This document shows, piece by piece, positions 1-8,506 of a stretch of 33,625 bases of DNA. The translations under genes and the position numbers were made by a program. Each line of letters begins with the position of its first letter. The stretch's first letter is position 1. Source of the DNA: Nocardia seriolae NBRC 15557 (GTDB taxonomy: Bacteria > Actinomycetota > Actinomycetes > Mycobacteriales > Mycobacteriaceae); NCBI RefSeq assembly GCF_007990715.1, contig NZ_BJWY01000085.1, positions 1 through 33,625 on the forward strand, in the 5' to 3' direction. A model generated the notes under the pieces. It made no database searches. It saw nothing but the letters and a program-made list of their open reading frames with translations, and had not been told where the DNA came from.

Positions 1-46
1 CGACACTAGGCTCCGGAAGTAGACAGTCCCGGCCATTCACCCGAAG

Positions 47-139
47 GTTCGCGGCCCGTCTCGTTCTGGACTGAGCGGAGCGGGGGAGCGAAGCGGAGGA
101 GCGGAGGGAGGGAAGAACGAGACCTCCAGGGCCGCGAAC
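47..139. repeat. Imperfect inverted repeat with purine-rich core upstream of menG
   Basis: The left arm (47-67) pairs with the right arm (114-139): GTTCGCGGCCC followed by GTCTCGTTCT on the left, and their complements on the right with five extra bases. The interior is purine-rich. The 15-mer GGAGCGAAGCGGAGG occurs at 85-99 and again at 146-160, just outside the right arm. This could be a dispersed intergenic repeat or a terminator of an upstream gene outside the window. The 11-bp arm core recurs exactly in the hairpin at 12463-12490. Confidence 0.6.
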
Positions 140-174
140 CCGCCCGGAGCGAAGCGGAGGGCAAAATAAACACC

Positions 175-888
175 GTGGCGAAATTACGGCAGCGGGAATC
201 CTTTCGGGCCCAGCTGGACAAGAAGCCGGGCGAGGTCGCGTCGATGTTCGACGGCGTTGCCAAGCGGTACGACATCACCAATACGGTGATGACCGGTGGT
301 ATCGACCGCTATTGGCGGTTGATGACCCGGAAGGCGCTGGCGCTGCGGCCCGGTGAGCGGGTGCTGGATCTCGCGGCGGGGACCGGGGTTTCGACCGTCG
401 AGCTGGCCAAGTCCGGTGCCTGGTGCCTGGCCGCCGATTTCTCCCAGGGCATGCTCGCGGCGGGGCGCTGGCGGAATGTGCCGATGGTCGCGGGCGATGC
501 CATGGCCCTGCCCTTCGCCGACGACTCCTTCGACGCGGTCACCATCTCCTACGGGCTGCGCAATGTCTCCGACCCGGATCTGGCGCTGCGGGAGATGCTG
601 CGGGTCACCAAGCCCGGTGGCCGGTTGGTGGTGGCGGAGTTCTCCACGCCGACCCTCGCGCCGTTCCGGACGGTGTACATGGAGTACCTCATGAAGGCGC
701 TGCCGCAGGTGGCCAGCGCGGTGAGCTCCAATCCCGACGCCTACGTCTACCTGGCCGAGTCGATCCGGGCGTGGCCGAACCAGCCGCAGTTGGCCGTGCG
801 CATCGCCGACGCGGGCTGGTCATCGGTCAAGTGGCGCAATCTCACCGGCGGGATCGTGGCCCTGCACCGCGGCTACAAGCTGGGCTGA
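175..888 (+). CDS. menG: Demethylmenaquinone methyltransferase
   Basis: This SAM-dependent enzyme (UbiE/MenG family) makes the last step of menaquinone synthesis, methylating demethylmenaquinone at the membrane. The 237-residue protein has the expected N-terminal block VASMFDGVAKRYDITNTVM (about residues 21-39). The SAM-binding loop VLDLAAGTG lies near residues 63-71, and the family signatures SYGLRNV and RVTKPGGRLVV follow. The C-terminus RNLTGGIVALHRGYK is typical. The GTG start at 175 is chosen because homologues have about 20 residues before the MFDG block; an ATG at 244 would remove conserved sequence. There is no well-spaced Shine-Dalgarno (GGAGG at 156-160 is too far). It is the first of five men genes in the window and seems monocistronic. 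Confidence 0.93.
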   Translation: MAKLRQRESFRAQLDKKPGEVASMFDGVAKRYDITNTVMTGGIDRYWRLMTRKALALRPGERVLDLAAGTGVSTVELAKSGAWCLAADFSQGMLAAGRWRNVPMVAGDAMALPFADDSFDAVTISYGLRNVSDPDLALREMLRVTKPGGRLVVAEFSTPTLAPFRTVYMEYLMKALPQVASAVSSNPDAYVYLAESIRAWPNQPQLAVRIADAGWSSVKWRNLTGGIVALHRGYKLG

Positions 889-935
889 ACCGCGCCGCCG
901 AGCCGTGGCATTGCTCACGACAATGGCCTGACCTG

Positions 936-968
936 GGCCTCACAGCCGAAAAATCCAACTGTGAGGCC
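936..968. terminator. Hairpin between menG and the nitrate reductase gene
   Basis: A perfect 10-bp inverted repeat GGCCTCACAG (936-945) / CTGTGAGGCC (959-968) encloses a 13-base A-rich loop. Outer bases GACAAT (919-924) and ATTGTC (970-975) can extend the structure. There is no T-tract. It may terminate menG transcription, or it may be a leader structure for the next gene. Confidence 0.5.
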
Positions 969-972
969 GATT

Positions 973-1009
973 GTCATCTGGCGATAACGTTCGGTAAATC
1001 GCCCGCAAC
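973..1009 (+). promoter_or_regulatory. Possible GlnR-type nitrogen-control site
   Basis: Two half-matches to the actinobacterial GlnR pattern GTNAC-N6-GAAAC lie in tandem: GTCAT (973-977) N6 ATAAC (984-988), then GTAAA (994-998) N6 GCAAC (1005-1009). Neither is a full match, and the distance between the two pairs is one base short of ideal. The position, 24-60 bp before a nitrate assimilation gene, is what makes it worth recording. GlnR control of nitrate genes is known in actinobacteria; binding here is an inference. Confidence 0.3.
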
Positions 1010-1032
1010 CCGGGCTGGTTTAACTCGGAACC

Positions 1033-4000
1033 ATGCCGGAACAGACCACTCCCCCGACGAGCACCCGGACCGCGTGCTCGTACTGCGGGGTGGGCTGCGG
1101 CATCACCGTCGAGACCGAGCCGGACGCCCGCGGGCTACCCGTGATCACCAAGGTCAAGGGCGACAAGGCACACCCCGTCAATGCCGGGCGACTGTGCACC
1201 AAGGGCAATACGCACGCCGAGATGATGGCCGCACCCGGCCGCATGGAGACCGCCTACCGCCGCCCCGAGCGCGGGCAGCCGCCGGTCCCGATGCCGGTCG
1301 ACGAGGCGATTCACGAAGCCGCCGAACGACTTCGGGTGATTCTCGACATATACGGACCGGACGCCATCGCGCTCTACGTGTCCGGGCAGATGTCGCTCGA
1401 GGCCCAGTACCTCGCCACCAAACTCGCCAAGGGCCACCTGCGCACCGTGCACATGGAGGCCAATTCGCGGCTGTGCATGGCCAGTGCGGCCGGCGGCTAC
1501 AAGCTCTCGCTCGGCTCGGACGGGCCGCCCGGGTCCTACGACGATCTCGATCACGCCGACCTGTTCTTCGTGATCGGCGCGAATATGGCCGACTGCCATC
1601 CGATCCTGTTCCTGCGTATGGCCGATCGGCTCAAGGCGGGCGCGAAGCTGATCGTGGTGGATCCGCGCCGCACCGACACCGCCGCGCGCGCCGATCTGTT
1701 CCTCCAGATCAAACCGGGAACCGATCTCGCCCTGTTGAACGGGCTGCTGCACCTGCTGATCGAGAACGGCGCGATAGACGCCGAATTCATCGCCGAGCAC
1801 ACCGAGGGCTTCGACGCCATGCCGGAGTTCCTGTCCGGATACACCCCGGAGCTGGTCACCGAGGTGACCGGCATTCCCGAGGCAGATATCCGCACCGCCG
1901 CCGAGTGGATCGGCGCGGCGGGCGAGTGGATGTCGCTGTGGACCATGGGGATCAACCAGTCCACGCACGGCACCTGGTCCAGCAACGCCATCATCAACCT
2001 GCACCTGGCCACCGGCGCGATCTGCCGCACCGGCAGCGGGCCGTTCTCGCTCACCGGGCAGCCCAATGCCATGGGCGGGCGCGAAATGGGTTACATGGGA
2101 CCGGGATTGCCGGGACAGCGCAGCGTGCTCTCCGACGCCGACCGGGCCTTCGTGGAGGCCGAGTGGGGGCTGGAGCCGGGCACCATCCGCGCCGAGGCGG
2201 GACCCGGATCCATCGAGATGTTCCGGGGGCTGGCCGACGGCCGGATCAAGGCGTGCTGGATCGTGTGCAGCAATCCCGTTGCCTCCATGGCGAATCGGCG
2301 CACCGTCATCGCCGGGCTGGAGGCCGCGGAGCTGGTGATCGTCCAGGACGTGTTCACCGACACCGCCACCAATGCCTATGCCGATCTGCTGCTGCCCGCC
2401 ACGCTGTGGGCCGAGGCCGACGGCGTGCAGGTGAACTCGGAACGCACGCTGACGCTGCTGCGACACTCGGTGGAACCGGTCGGCGACGCGCGACCGGACT
2501 GGCAGCTCATCGCGGAAATGGCCAGGACCCTGGGCTTCCCGGGCTTCGAGTACTCCTCCAGTGCCGAGATCTTCGACGAGCTGCGGCGTTTCGCCAATCC
2601 GGCCACCGGCTACGACCTGAGCGGCATCGACTACGAGCTGCTCGCCGACGGTCCCGCGCAGTGGCCGTGCCCCGATCCCGCCGTGCGCCGCAACCCCATC
2701 CGCTACCTCAACGACGGTGTCAGCCAGACCCGGTACACCGACGCCGACGGCCACACCCCCCGGCTGGCGTTCGCCACCCCCAGCCGCCGGGCCGTCTTCT
2801 GGCCGCGCCCGCACCTGCTGCCCGACGAGATGCCCGACGAGGACCACCCGTTCGTCCTCAATACCGGCCGCCTGCAACACCAGTGGCACACCATGACCAA
2901 GACCGGGAAGGTGGCGAAACTGAACAAGCTGAACGGCAGGCCCTTCCTGGAGGTCCACCCGGACGACGCCGCGCAACTCGACGTGCGCGAGGGTGACCAG
3001 CTCGAGATCGCCTCCCGCCGCGGCCGCGCGGTCCTGCCCGTGCAGATCAGCGACCGGGTCCTCCCGGGCACCTGCTTCGCACCCTTCCACTGGAACGACG
3101 AACAGGGCGAATACCTGACCATCAACGCCGTCACCAACGACGCCGTCGACCCGATCTCCCTGCAACCGGAGTTCAAGGCGTGCGCCGTCCGCCTGCGCAA
3201 GGTCGCGGCCCTGCGCGTGGACACACCGGAACTCGGCACCGTCGACGGCGGCCACCCCGGCACTGCCGCCGATCCGCTTCCGGCGGAACACGATCCGGCG
3301 GCGAGCGACGCCGTTCCGGGAGCCACGCATTCGGCCGGGGCGCATCCGCTGGCGAGCATGCTGGGGCTCGACGGTTCCATCGCACCGACGCTCAGCGAGG
3401 TCGAGCGCATCTATCTCGGCGGGTATCTGGCGGCGCTGCAGAGCCTGCCGGTGACCGGGGTGCCGGTGCTGCCGGTGACCGCGCCCATCTCCGAGCGCAG
3501 CCGACTCTGGATCGACGGCCTGCTGGGCGGGATGTACTCGCGCGGAGCGCATCTCGGTGCACCGGCGCTCGAGGCCGGTGGGCCGGACGGGTCCGCCGCC
3601 GCCGGGGATTCGACCGCGACGCGCATCGTGACGGTGCTGTGGGCCTCGCAGACGGGTACGGCCGAAGATCTGGCGGCGGCCCTGGTGACCTATCTGGTCG
3701 ATTCCGGGTTCATTCCGCGGCTGCTGGACATGGATTCGGCCGAATTGTCGGATCTCGCGGGTGACGTGCTGGTCATCAGCAGTACTTTCGGCGATGGCGG
3801 GCCGCCCGACAACGGTGCGGATTTCTGGGAACGCCTGAACGACAGCGCGATCCGGCTGACCGGCATGCGGTACGCGGTCTTCGCGCTGGGCGACTCGTCA
3901 TATGACGACTTCTGCGGCCACGGCCGGAAACTGGACGAGCTGTTCGCGCAGCGCGGCGCCACCCGGCTATTGGCCCGCGTGGACAGCGAGCCCGACCACG

Positions 4001-5541
4001 AGGACCTGTCGGCGACCTGGTTCGACGACGTCATCACCAGCCTCGCCGCCGCGTTCGACACCGCCGCGCCGCCGGAGGTCCCCGGCATCGACGGAGCGCC
4101 GGGTAGCCAGGAGCCGCGCGACGGGTCCGGCGGCGCGTCCTCGATTCCCCCGGGCGGGCCGTTCGGGATCAGCAACGACGTCCTGGCGGATTCCTCCGCC
4201 GCGCGCGGCCGGAATCCCGGGCCCCACACGCATCCCTCGGCGTGGGCTTTCCCGCCCTCGGGACCGAATTCCCCCGGATCGAGCGTCCCCGATACGCGAG
4301 CGGGCAACGGCTCGACGCGACAGTTCGGCCCCGGCACCGGAGCGCCCGAGCGAGTCGGCGCTGTCACCGCGCCGGGCTTTGCGCCGGGACGGGCGCGCAC
4401 CATCACCGCCGCGCCCTTCACGCGCAATGCGCCGCTGCTCGCGAAACTCGTTCGCAATGAGCCATTGTCGAGTGCGGGCTCCGAGAAGGAGGTGCGGCAG
4501 TTCGGGTTCGACCTGAGCGATCTGGAGGCCACCTACGAGGTCGGGGATTCGCTGGGCATCCGGCCCGCGAATTGCGAAGCGCTGGTGTCGGAATGGCTCG
4601 AGGTCACCGGGCTGGACGGGCGGCGGATCATCGACGTCGAGGACGGCGAGCTGACCCTGGCCCAGGCGCTGCGCACGCACTACGACATCACGCGGGTGAG
4701 CGCGGACCTGTTGTCCTTCGTGGCCGAGCGCAATGCCAGCCCACGGCTGGGCAAGCTGCTGCGCCGCGACAACCGCAATGAGCTCGACGGGTATCTGTGG
4801 GATCGGCAGGCGGTGGATGTGCTGCGTGATTTCCCGGTGCGCGCCGATCTGGTGGAGTGGCTGGGCGCGCTGAAAAAGCTACAGCCGCGCCAGTATTCGA
4901 TCTCGTCGAGTCCGCTGGTGAGTCCGCGCGAGGTGCAGTTGACCGTCGGCGTGGTGCGCTACGGCGATCCGGTGGACATCGGGTCGGCGGCCCGGCGCGG
5001 CGGGGTGTGCTCCACCTTCCTGGCCGATCGCGCCGCCGTCGAGGTGCCGATCTTCCTGCAGCGGGCGCCGCATTTCCGGCCGCCGCTGGATCCCAACGCG
5101 CCCATGATCATGGTGGGTCCGGGCACCGGGATCGCACCCTTCCGGGGGTTCCGGCAGGAGCGGCGCGCGCTCGGCTGCAAGGGCCGCAACTGGCTGTTCT
5201 TCGGCGATCAGCACGCGGCGGACAATTTCTACTACCGCTCCGAGCTCGAGGACATGTTCCGCTCCGGCTTCCTGACCCGGCTGGATCTGGCGTTCTCCCG
5301 GGATCAGCGGGAGCGGATCTACGTGCAGCACCGCATGATCGAGCACGGCGCGGAGCTCTGGGCCTGGTTGCGCGACGGCGGCCATTTCTACGTGTGCGGC
5401 GATGCCGCGCGCATGGCCAAGGACGTCGACGACACCCTGCTGCGGATCGCGCGGATTCACGGCAAGCTGAGCGAGGACGGCGCGCTGGCGTTCAAGAAGC
5501 AGCTGGTGGCGGAGAAGCGCTACGTGCGTGACGTGTACTGA
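1033..5541 (+). CDS. Nitrate reductase fused to diflavin (sulfite-reductase-type) reductase
   Basis: A single 1502-residue polypeptide appears to carry out assimilatory nitrate reduction from NADPH. Residues 1-700 form a molybdopterin oxidoreductase: [4Fe-4S] ligands C15, C18, C22 and C55, and a likely molybdenum ligand C148 in SRLCMAS. A flavodoxin-like FMN domain starts near residue 864 (VLWASQTGTAED). A Pro/Gly/Ser-rich linker spans about 1012-1122. The FAD domain follows, with RQYSISSSP and the nucleotide site GPGTGIAPFRG near 1360, ending in the CysJ-like YVRDVY. The expected electron path is NADPH, FAD, FMN, FeS, Mo. It is cytoplasmic: no Tat signal is seen. The ATG at 1033 lacks a clear ribosome site. 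It matches the architecture named bifunctional nitrate reductase/sulfite reductase flavoprotein alpha subunit. Nitrate as substrate is inferred from the family. Confidence 0.88.
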   Translation: MPEQTTPPTSTRTACSYCGVGCGITVETEPDARGLPVITKVKGDKAHPVNAGRLCTKGNTHAEMMAAPGRMETAYRRPERGQPPVPMPVDEAIHEAAERLRVILDIYGPDAIALYVSGQMSLEAQYLATKLAKGHLRTVHMEANSRLCMASAAGGYKLSLGSDGPPGSYDDLDHADLFFVIGANMADCHPILFLRMADRLKAGAKLIVVDPRRTDTAARADLFLQIKPGTDLALLNGLLHLLIENGAIDAEFIAEHTEGFDAMPEFLSGYTPELVTEVTGIPEADIRTAAEWIGAAGEWMSLWTMGINQSTHGTWSSNAIINLHLATGAICRTGSGPFSLTGQPNAMGGREMGYMGPGLPGQRSVLSDADRAFVEAEWGLEPGTIRAEAGPGSIEMFRGLADGRIKACWIVCSNPVASMANRRTVIAGLEAAELVIVQDVFTDTATNAYADLLLPATLWAEADGVQVNSERTLTLLRHSVEPVGDARPDWQLIAEMARTLGFPGFEYSSSAEIFDELRRFANPATGYDLSGIDYELLADGPAQWPCPDPAVRRNPIRYLNDGVSQTRYTDADGHTPRLAFATPSRRAVFWPRPHLLPDEMPDEDHPFVLNTGRLQHQWHTMTKTGKVAKLNKLNGRPFLEVHPDDAAQLDVREGDQLEIASRRGRAVLPVQISDRVLPGTCFAPFHWNDEQGEYLTINAVTNDAVDPISLQPEFKACAVRLRKVAALRVDTPELGTVDGGHPGTAADPLPAEHDPAASDAVPGATHSAGAHPLASMLGLDGSIAPTLSEVERIYLGGYLAALQSLPVTGVPVLPVTAPISERSRLWIDGLLGGMYSRGAHLGAPALEAGGPDGSAAAGDSTATRIVTVLWASQTGTAEDLAAALVTYLVDSGFIPRLLDMDSAELSDLAGDVLVISSTFGDGGPPDNGADFWERLNDSAIRLTGMRYAVFALGDSSYDDFCGHGRKLDELFAQRGATRLLARVDSEPDHEDLSATWFDDVITSLAAAFDTAAPPEVPGIDGAPGSQEPRDGSGGASSIPPGGPFGISNDVLADSSAARGRNPGPHTHPSAWAFPPSGPNSPGSSVPDTRAGNGSTRQFGPGTGAPERVGAVTAPGFAPGRARTITAAPFTRNAPLLAKLVRNEPLSSAGSEKEVRQFGFDLSDLEATYEVGDSLGIRPANCEALVSEWLEVTGLDGRRIIDVEDGELTLAQALRTHYDITRVSADLLSFVAERNASPRLGKLLRRDNRNELDGYLWDRQAVDVLRDFPVRADLVEWLGALKKLQPRQYSISSSPLVSPREVQLTVGVVRYGDPVDIGSAARRGGVCSTFLADRAAVEVPIFLQRAPHFRPPLDPNAPMIMVGPGTGIAPFRGFRQERRALGCKGRNWLFFGDQHAADNFYYRSELEDMFRSGFLTRLDLAFSRDQRERIYVQHRMIEHGAELWAWLRDGGHFYVCGDAARMAKDVDDTLLRIARIHGKLSEDGALAFKKQLVAEKRYVRDVY

Positions 5542-5545
5542 TCTC

Positions 5546-5575
5546 GCGGGACGGGTGTCGCGAATCCGGTCCCGC
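5546..5575 (+). terminator. Hairpin after the nitrate reductase gene
   Basis: GCGGGAC (5546-5552) pairs with GTCCCGC (5569-5575) over a 16-base loop, five bases after the stop codon. There is no strong T-tract, as is usual for terminators in this GC-rich DNA. Confidence 0.5.
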
Positions 5576-5604
5576 TGATCTGAAAACGTGATATTCCTGA
5601 CGCC

Positions 5605-6663
5605 ATGTCGGTCCGGATCAGTCGAATCACCGCGCGGTTGGCGGTAGCGGCCCTGGTGTCCGCCGCATCCCCGGCCCTGGGCGGGGTTCCCGCCGGAGCC
5701 GACACCCCCACCCTGTCCGGCGTCACGGTGCCGGAGCTGAAGACCGATGACGGTTCCTACATCCAGAACGTGGCCGCCCGCGACGATCACACCGTCACCT
5801 TCACCGTGTACTCCGCGGCCATGAACCAGGTCTTCCCGGTCGATGTGCTGCGCCCCGCCGACACCTCCGAGGCCCGTCCCACCCTCTACCTGCTCAATGG
5901 CGCGGGCGGCGGCGTGGACCAGGCCACCTGGCAATTGCGCACCGACGCACTGGATTTCCTCGCCGACAAGAACGTCAATGTGGTCCAGCCCATCGGCGGG
6001 GCCTTCAGCTGGTACACCGACTGGCTCTCGCCCGACAAGTCGCTCGGGGTCAACAAGTGGTCCACCTACCTCGGCAAGGAATTGCCGCCGCTGATGGACG
6101 CCGCCCTGGGCACCGACGGCGTCAATGCCATCGCCGGAATCTCCATGGCCGGTCTGCCCGTATTGAATTCGGTCATCTTCAATCCCGGGCTGTTCCGCAG
6201 CGCCGCCGTGTACAGCGGCTTCTTCCAGACCACCACGCCGCAGGGCCGGGAGTCCATCAAAATGGTCACCGAGCTCTACGGCGGCGGCAAGGTCGAGAAC
6301 ATGTGGGGGCCCGAGGGCGGGCCGCTGTGGGCCGCCAACGACCCCACCCTCAATGCCGAGAAACTGCGCGGCACCAACCTTTTCATCTCCACCGGCAATG
6401 GCATTCCCGGTGCCTTCGACGTCCCCGGCGCGCGCGGACGGATGGAGCGGCCCGCCGACACCGCCAAGGCGGTGGCCATCGGCTCGTTCATCGAGGCCAA
6501 TGTGGAGCTGTCCACCTTCATCCTGCAGAAGCGGCTGGAATCGCTGAACATCCCCGCCACCTTCGAATTCCGCGACAGCGGTACCCACATCTGGGGCTAC
6601 TGGCAGGACGATCTGAAGGCATCCTGGCCGGTGCTCGCGCAGGGGCTCTACTCGAACCCGTGA
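5605..6663 (+). CDS. Secreted antigen-85-like alpha/beta-hydrolase (mycolyltransferase/esterase family)
   Basis: This 352-residue exported protein has a signal peptide of about 33 residues (basic start, hydrophobic core from residue 11, Ala-rich cleavage region near PAGADTP). The mature part has the esterase-D/antigen 85 fold: LYLLNGAGGG, GGAFSWYTDW, and the nucleophile elbow GISMAG with Ser180. The catalytic His is probably H328 in THIWGYW. Antigen 85 proteins transfer mycolates in the cell envelope; a mycolyl or other acyl-ester substrate is plausible, but the sequence does not fix it. The ATG at 5605 begins directly at the basic region of the signal. It converges on the aldo/keto reductase gene with only four bases between them. 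Confidence 0.85.
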   Translation: MSVRISRITARLAVAALVSAASPALGGVPAGADTPTLSGVTVPELKTDDGSYIQNVAARDDHTVTFTVYSAAMNQVFPVDVLRPADTSEARPTLYLLNGAGGGVDQATWQLRTDALDFLADKNVNVVQPIGGAFSWYTDWLSPDKSLGVNKWSTYLGKELPPLMDAALGTDGVNAIAGISMAGLPVLNSVIFNPGLFRSAAVYSGFFQTTTPQGRESIKMVTELYGGGKVENMWGPEGGPLWAANDPTLNAEKLRGTNLFISTGNGIPGAFDVPGARGRMERPADTAKAVAIGSFIEANVELSTFILQKRLESLNIPATFEFRDSGTHIWGYWQDDLKASWPVLAQGLYSNP

Positions 6664-6667
6664 TCGG

Positions 6668-7702
6668 TTACACCACGGGCGGATTGACGCGGGCGAATCC
6701 CTCCTGGCGGTAGTACGGGTAGTAGGGATACGGCGGTGTCACCGCACTCGCCTTGTCCAGGCGGGCGACCTGATCGGCATCCAGACTCCAGCCGACCGCG
6801 CCGAGATTCTGCCGCAGCTGTTCCTCGTCGCGCGCGCCGACGATGACGGTGGCCACCGTGGGCCGGCGCAACAGCCAGTTCAGGGCGATCTGCGGGACGG
6901 AACGACCGGTTTCGGCGGCGATCTCCTCGAGCACGTCGACGATGTCGTAGAGCCTCTCGTCGTCCACGGGCGGACCGGCGTCGGCGGTCTTGTGCAGGCG
7001 ACTGCCCGCCGGAAGCGGCTGTCCGCGACGGATTCTCCCGGTCAGCCTGCCCCAGCCCAGCGGGCTCCACACCACCGCGCCGACGCCCTGATCCAGACCG
7101 AGCGGCATGAGCTCCCACTCGTAATCGCGCCCGACCAGCGAGTAGTAGACCTGATGCGCGACATAGCGGGTGAACCCGTACCGATCCGCGGCGGCAAGGG
7201 ATTTCATGAGCTGCCAACCCGCGAAATTGGATGCGCCGACGTAGCGGATCTTGCCGGAACGCACCAGGTCGTCCAGGGCGGAGAGCACCTCCTCCACCGG
7301 AGTGCCCGCGTCGAAGGCGTGCAACTGGAACAGGTCGATGCGATCGGTGCCGAGCCGTCGCAGCGAGCCCTCGACCGCCGAAATCAGCCGGGACCGACCG
7401 GATCCCGCGTCGAACGGGCCGGGGCCGGTGGGCAGCGTCGCTTTCGTGGAGATCAGCAGTTGGTCCCGGCGACCCCGGATCGCCTCGCCCAGCACCTCTT
7501 CCGAGGCGCCGTCCGAATACACATCGGCGGTGTCGAACATGGTGACGCCCGCGTCCAGGCTGATATCCACCAGCCGCCGCGCCTGCCGGGCGTCGGTATC
7601 GCCCCAGGCGGAGAACAGTTCGCCGCGGCCGCCGAAGGTGCCCGCGCCGAAGCTCAAGGCGGGAACCAGCAGACCCGAAGCGCCGAGCCGACGGTATTCC
7701 AT
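6668..7702 (-). CDS. Aldo/keto reductase
   Basis: The 344-residue protein belongs to the NAD(P)H-dependent aldo/keto reductase superfamily (TIM barrel, cytoplasmic). The catalytic tetrad can be seen: Asp and Tyr in FDTADVYSDG, Lys in ISTKATL, His in FQLHAFD. The cofactor-binding end has VIVGARDEEQL. The C-terminus is unusually Tyr/Pro-rich (PPYPYYPYY). The ATG at 7702 is preferred over an upstream in-frame ATG because AGGAG lies 8 bases before it and the protein then begins MEYRRLG, as in homologues. It is divergent from a TetR regulator and is probably its target. The substrate is unknown. Confidence 0.9.
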   Translation of the reverse strand: MEYRRLGASGLLVPALSFGAGTFGGRGELFSAWGDTDARQARRLVDISLDAGVTMFDTADVYSDGASEEVLGEAIRGRRDQLLISTKATLPTGPGPFDAGSGRSRLISAVEGSLRRLGTDRIDLFQLHAFDAGTPVEEVLSALDDLVRSGKIRYVGASNFAGWQLMKSLAAADRYGFTRYVAHQVYYSLVGRDYEWELMPLGLDQGVGAVVWSPLGWGRLTGRIRRGQPLPAGSRLHKTADAGPPVDDERLYDIVDVLEEIAAETGRSVPQIALNWLLRRPTVATVIVGARDEEQLRQNLGAVGWSLDADQVARLDKASAVTPPYPYYPYYRQEGFARVNPPVV

Positions 7703-7787
7703 GACCACCACTCCTAACGGAACTACAGTTTCATTAACAATCGCGACGCTACACTCGTGCCATCGCAAATGGAACTGGAGACCCGTT
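7703..7787. promoter_or_regulatory. Divergent promoter region, aldo/keto reductase and TetR
   Basis: This 85-bp gap separates two outward-facing genes. It holds an imperfect palindrome GGAAC-TACA-GTTTC (7719-7732), a candidate TetR operator. A possible -10 TACACT (7750-7755) faces the TetR gene, which also has GGAG 7 bases before its ATG. The operator is an inference from position and symmetry. Confidence 0.35.
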
Positions 7788-8420
7788 ATGAATCAGGACA
7801 CAGCCGGACCGGGCTCGGTCCGCCCGGGCGGCCGCACCGCCCGCGTGCGCGAGGCCGTGCTGCTCGCCGCCGGTGACCTGCTGGCCGAACGTGGCTTCGC
7901 CACCCTCGATCTCGCCGAGGTGGCCGCGCGCGCCGAGGTCGGCAAGACCACCGTCTACCGCCGCTGGCGCACCCCCGCCGGACTGGTCGCCGACCTGCTG
8001 CTGGAAATGGCGGAAACCTCACTGCCCCACAGCGATACCGGCACCCTGCGCGGCGACCTCCGCGAGAACGCCCGCCTGGTCGGCAAGACCCTCACCGACC
8101 CCCGCCAGGGCCGCCTCTTCCGCGCCGTCATCGCCGCCGCCACCAGCGACGACACCGCCGCCGCGGCCCTGCGCGCCTTCTATGACACCCGCCTGTCCGA
8201 ATGGTCCCCCTGCGTCGAGGCCGCCGTCTCCCGCGGCGAGATCCCGCCCGAAACCGACCCCCGCGCAGTCCTTTCCGCCGTCTCCGCCCCGCTCTACTAC
8301 CGCCTGCTCGCCAGCGGCGACCCGGTCGACGAGGCGGCGATCACCGCCGCCGCCGAGGCCGCCGCCCTGGCCGCCGAACAGGGCGTATTCACCACCGCCG
8401 CACTCGAATCCGCCGATTGA
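7788..8420 (+). CDS. TetR-family transcriptional regulator
   Basis: A 210-residue one-component regulator. The N-terminal helix-turn-helix domain (about residues 20-65) has the family pattern ARVREAVLLAAGDLLAERGF followed by VAARAEVGKTTVYRRW. The C-terminal ligand domain has SAPLYYRLLASG, typical of the TetR_C subgroup with a small-molecule pocket. The ATG at 7788 has GGAG at 7777-7780. A GC-skewed codon choice (C in third position) runs through the C-terminal half. It probably represses the divergent aldo/keto reductase gene and itself. The ligand is unknown. Confidence 0.9.
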   Translation: MNQDTAGPGSVRPGGRTARVREAVLLAAGDLLAERGFATLDLAEVAARAEVGKTTVYRRWRTPAGLVADLLLEMAETSLPHSDTGTLRGDLRENARLVGKTLTDPRQGRLFRAVIAAATSDDTAAAALRAFYDTRLSEWSPCVEAAVSRGEIPPETDPRAVLSAVSAPLYYRLLASGDPVDEAAITAAAEAAALAAEQGVFTTAALESAD

Positions 8421-8440
8421 CCGCCCGATCCGGGAGCCGT

Positions 8441-8479
8441 CGGCCCGCACGCACCACCCCTCGCCGGGCGTGCGGGCCG
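8441..8479. terminator. Bidirectional hairpin terminator
   Basis: A perfect 11-bp stem CGGCCCGCACG (8441-8451) / CGTGCGGGCCG (8469-8479) with a 17-base loop lies between the convergent TetR and DinB-like genes. Confidence 0.65.
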
Positions 8480-8506
8480 CGACGTTCGCCGGATCCTGCG
8501 CGGGCT

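Noticed and set aside
423..2996. Very long open frame of 857 codons overlapping menG and the nitrate reductase gene
   Set aside because: Arg/Ala/Gly-rich shadow of the real genes, typical of high-GC DNA; runs across an intergenic hairpin.
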